A stretch of 64,000 nucleotides of DNA from an uncultured Erythrobacter sp. (GTDB taxonomy: Bacteria; Pseudomonadota; Alphaproteobacteria; Sphingomonadales; Sphingomonadaceae), in NCBI GenBank assembly GCA_947502815.1, contig CANNBH010000001.1, forward strand, positions 1,832,818 through 1,896,817. Direction: 5' to 3'. Position 1 is the first letter of the stretch. Each line of letters begins with the position of its first letter. A model generated the notes under the pieces. The model worked only from the letters and a program-made list of their open reading frames with translations. It ran no database searches and was not told the DNA's origin. Both the position numbers and the translations under genes were made by a program. Below are positions 61,982 to 64,000 of this stretch, piece after piece.

Positions 61982-63701
61982 GCGCCTCAAGCACCGAAAG
62001 CGGGATCGCCCCGTTTTCGAGCACAGTATCGTGGAAATCGCGCAGGTCGAAATTCGCACCAAGCGCCTCTTCCGCGCGGCTGCGCAATTCGCGGATTTTC
62101 AGCTCACCGATTTTATAGGCCAGCGCCTGTCCCGGCCACGTCATATAGCGGTTAACCTCAGCATCGATATTGGCAGGCGAAAGGGCGGTGTTGTCGAGCA
62201 TATAGGCCACCGCCTGTTCCTTGCTCCACCCCTTTGAATGCAGGCCGGTGTCGACCACCAGACGCGTCGCGCGCCACATCTCATACGACAGCCGCCCCAT
62301 CTGTTTGGCCGGCGTGTCATACAGGCCCATTTCAATGCCCAGACGCTCTGAATAAAGGCCCCACCCTTCGACAAAGGCAGTGAAGAATGTGCCGTTTGCA
62401 CGCAGTGGGTGGATATCCAATTCCTGCTGCAATGCGATCTGGTGGTGGTGACCCGGCACAGCCTCATGCACGCCCAGCGCGGGCAGTTCCCACAGAGGCC
62501 GCTGATCCAGCTCGGTCGTGTTGATCCGATAAATGCCCGCCGCGCCCGTCTCTAACGAGCCGGGCTCGTAATAGGCGGTCGTGTTACCGGGCGCGTTGGG
62601 CGCAGGGATCGGCGCAACGGTGTACGGCTGGCGCGGCAGCCGCCCGAACAATTGCGGCATGAACCCGTCAATATGCTTGGCCAGCGCGGCCACATGCGCA
62701 ACATATTCGTCGACATCGGTCATGTAATATTGCGGATCGGTGCGCAGATGCTCGATGAAAGCCTCGCGGGTTTCAAACCCGGCTTCGGTAGCGACTTCGA
62801 CCATTTCGGCGCGAATGCGGGCAACTTCGGAAAGGCCCAGATTGTGGACCTCATCCGGGGTCATATCGGTCGTGGTAAAGCTGCGAACGCGGTATTCGTA
62901 ATAGTCATCACCGCCCGGTGTGGCGAGGATGCCCGGCGTGCCGCTGCGGCAGTTGGGGGCGTATTCATCGGTGTAGAAGCTGAGGAATTCTTGATACGCG
63001 GGCACAACCACCCCGGTGATCAATGCCTTCGTTGACGCCTTCATCTGCGCCCAATCTTCGTCGGAAATCGCACCCGGTTTTTCCCCGGCAAACGGCTGCC
63101 AAAACGGGGATGCTGTGTAGTCATCAACAATCTGCTGCTCAATGCGGTTTTCAAAACCCAGCATCGGTTCGCACGGCTGCGTCATACCGTTTGCGATGGC
63201 TTGTCGGCTTCGCGCAATGCCTTGCAAATTCAGGCTGCGAAATCCCTCAAGTCGCTCAACATAGCTTTGGTAATCAGCGAGTGTGAAGAACGGCGACCGA
63301 TAAGGCAGTGAGGCAAAGCCAGAGAACCAACCACCGCGATTGGTAAACAGGATATAGCGCGTTTGATCGTGTTCACTGGCGGCGATTTGGTCTGCAAAAC
63401 TGCTTTGAAGGACAGCGTAATCCACCTGAAGATCAATCGGCAGCGCGCCCATATCAATCGCATTAAGCCGCGCGAGATAGACCCGCGCCATTGCCACCTG
63501 TTCATCGTAGTTGGCCAAAGACAGATCACCCAATTGCCCATCCCCGCGCCGGTCGCCAACGCTCGTTGCCAAGGTTGGAGAGGAATCCAGAGCCGACTGC
63601 CAGACTTCTTCGCGCAGGGTTTCATAATCTTCGACCGGCCCGGCAAACACAGGCGCGAAAGGCAAAGTCGCCAAAACCAATCCCGATAAAACCTTGCGCA
63701 T
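61944..63701 (-). CDS. DUF885-family secreted metallopeptidase
   Basis: 585 residues with a signal peptide (MRKVLSGLVLATLPF to PVFAG). DUF885 proteins have a gluzincin-like helical fold. The zinc motif HEAVPGHHHQ starts at His412, with Glu413 as the catalytic base candidate; the later EGWGLYSERLG supplies the third ligand. Family members are exported peptidases of unclear substrate. The ATG at 63701 is chosen because it begins the signal peptide; the open frame extends to 63746. The stop overlaps the start region of the AT-rich hypothetical gene. It is divergent from the phosphatase gene. Confidence 0.88.
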   Translation of the reverse strand: MRKVLSGLVLATLPFAPVFAGPVEDYETLREEVWQSALDSSPTLATSVGDRRGDGQLGDLSLANYDEQVAMARVYLARLNAIDMGALPIDLQVDYAVLQSSFADQIAASEHDQTRYILFTNRGGWFSGFASLPYRSPFFTLADYQSYVERLEGFRSLNLQGIARSRQAIANGMTQPCEPMLGFENRIEQQIVDDYTASPFWQPFAGEKPGAISDEDWAQMKASTKALITGVVVPAYQEFLSFYTDEYAPNCRSGTPGILATPGGDDYYEYRVRSFTTTDMTPDEVHNLGLSEVARIRAEMVEVATEAGFETREAFIEHLRTDPQYYMTDVDEYVAHVAALAKHIDGFMPQLFGRLPRQPYTVAPIPAPNAPGNTTAYYEPGSLETGAAGIYRINTTELDQRPLWELPALGVHEAVPGHHHQIALQQELDIHPLRANGTFFTAFVEGWGLYSERLGIEMGLYDTPAKQMGRLSYEMWRATRLVVDTGLHSKGWSKEQAVAYMLDNTALSPANIDAEVNRYMTWPGQALAYKIGELKIRELRSRAEEALGANFDLRDFHDTVLENGAIPLSVLEAHVDRWIEGKAER

Positions 63702-63773
63702 CATGTTCTCTCTCCATTTCAACGCCTTGGACGCTTCAAATTCCATTCATGCTGATTGTATTACGCGCCCATT

Positions 63774-64000
63774 ATGGAAGAGCAAAACAATAAAATTTCC
63801 GTCCTGTTTGTGTGTCTTGGCAATATATGCCGGTCGCCCATGGCAGAGGGCGCGTTGGTCAAGGCCGCAACCGACGCGGGGATCGATCTCCACGTGGAAT
63901 CCGCGGGCACCGCTGGGTATCATATAGGAGAACCGCCCGATCCGCGCGCCATTGCCACCGCGCGCGCAAACGGCGTGGACATCAGCGCGGCGCGTGGGCA
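63774..64000 (+). CDS. Low-molecular-weight protein-tyrosine phosphatase (N-terminal part)
   Basis: The first 75 residues are present and the frame runs off the window. The P-loop CLGNICRSP has the catalytic Cys14 and Arg20 (Cx5R), followed by MAEGALVKAA and ESAGTAGYHIGEPPDPRA, the standard LMW-PTP start. The C-terminal Asp-Pro acid loop is outside the window. Such enzymes remove phosphate from protein tyrosines and often act with exopolysaccharide tyrosine kinases. Its start is 72 bases from the divergent DUF885 gene. Confidence 0.9.
   Translation, partial: MEEQNNKISVLFVCLGNICRSPMAEGALVKAATDAGIDLHVESAGTAGYHIGEPPDPRAIATARANGVDISAARG

Overview
The window looks like chromosome from a marine or aquatic sphingomonad, most likely family Erythrobacteraceae (Alphaproteobacteria). 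Several signs agree: alphaproteobacterial LexA boxes of the form GTTC-N7-GTTC, a split dnaE2 / imuA-imuB mutasome, an XrtA/PEP-CTERM regulatory cluster, an ScfR (RamB-like) regulator divergent from a long-form isocitrate lyase, the zapA - 6S RNA - 5-FCL neighbourhood, and a TonB-receptor / halogenase-like / LacI sugar locus. No rRNA, CRISPR array, insertion sequence or prophage was recognised. The species call rests on gene content only.

Layout. 1-1.7 kb: end of phoU, then phoB, facing an extensin-like gene. 1.7-9.0 kb: SOS mutagenesis region, with dnaE2 and imuA-imuB as two separate LexA-box units, separated by a small lipoprotein and a PilZ protein. 9.1-12.5 kb: NSS transporter, panB, a bile-acid-symporter-like transporter. 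12.6-18.9 kb: a tightly coupled minus-strand operon glycosyltransferase > prsK > prsR > TPR lipoprotein (XrtA/PEP-CTERM exopolysaccharide control). 19-22.5 kb: scfR and aceA, divergent, plus a 61-residue protein. 22.6-27.4 kb: M20 amidohydrolase, SLC13 permease, zinc alcohol dehydrogenase, tRNA-Leu. 27.4-30.1 kb: an inositol-monophosphatase-like protein with altered metal ligands, efp, a secreted protein, thiE. 30.2-37.4 kb: central carbon genes tkt > gap > (membrane protein) > pgk > (NTF2-like), then a dioxygenase/thioesterase pair and fda, all minus strand. 37.7-40 kb: a small coiled-coil protein, zapA, 6S RNA, a 96-bp tandem repeat array, 5-formyltetrahydrofolate cyclo-ligase, a DUF2842 protein, tRNA-Asp. 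40.2-45 kb: branched-chain 2-oxoacid dehydrogenase E1a-E1b-E2, then thyA. 45-58.9 kb: a polysaccharide-use locus, probably for laminarin-like beta-glucan: Na+/sugar symporter, GH3, MFS, LacI regulator, GH16, TonB receptor, halogenase-like flavoprotein, and a secreted protein with a duplicated domain. 59-64 kb: SDR, ABC1 kinase, an AT-rich hypothetical gene, a DUF885 metallopeptidase, and the start of a low-molecular-weight tyrosine phosphatase.

How the parts work together. In the sugar locus the TonB receptor would import oligosaccharides, GH16 and GH3 would cut them, the SSS and MFS permeases would take up the products, and the LacI protein probably acts through near-palindromic sites of the form TGNNANCGNTNNCA found before three transcription units. 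The two LexA boxes should switch on DnaE2 and ImuAB together despite their separation. The most unusual items are the 96-bp repeat array with covarying hairpins beside 6S RNA, the IMPase-like protein lacking a metal-binding Asp, the short ORF between a LexA box and dnaE2, the duplicated-domain secreted protein with its candidate operator, and the AT-rich gene at 61.2-62.0 kb. None of this was tested with database searches; names are from motif and family recognition by eye.
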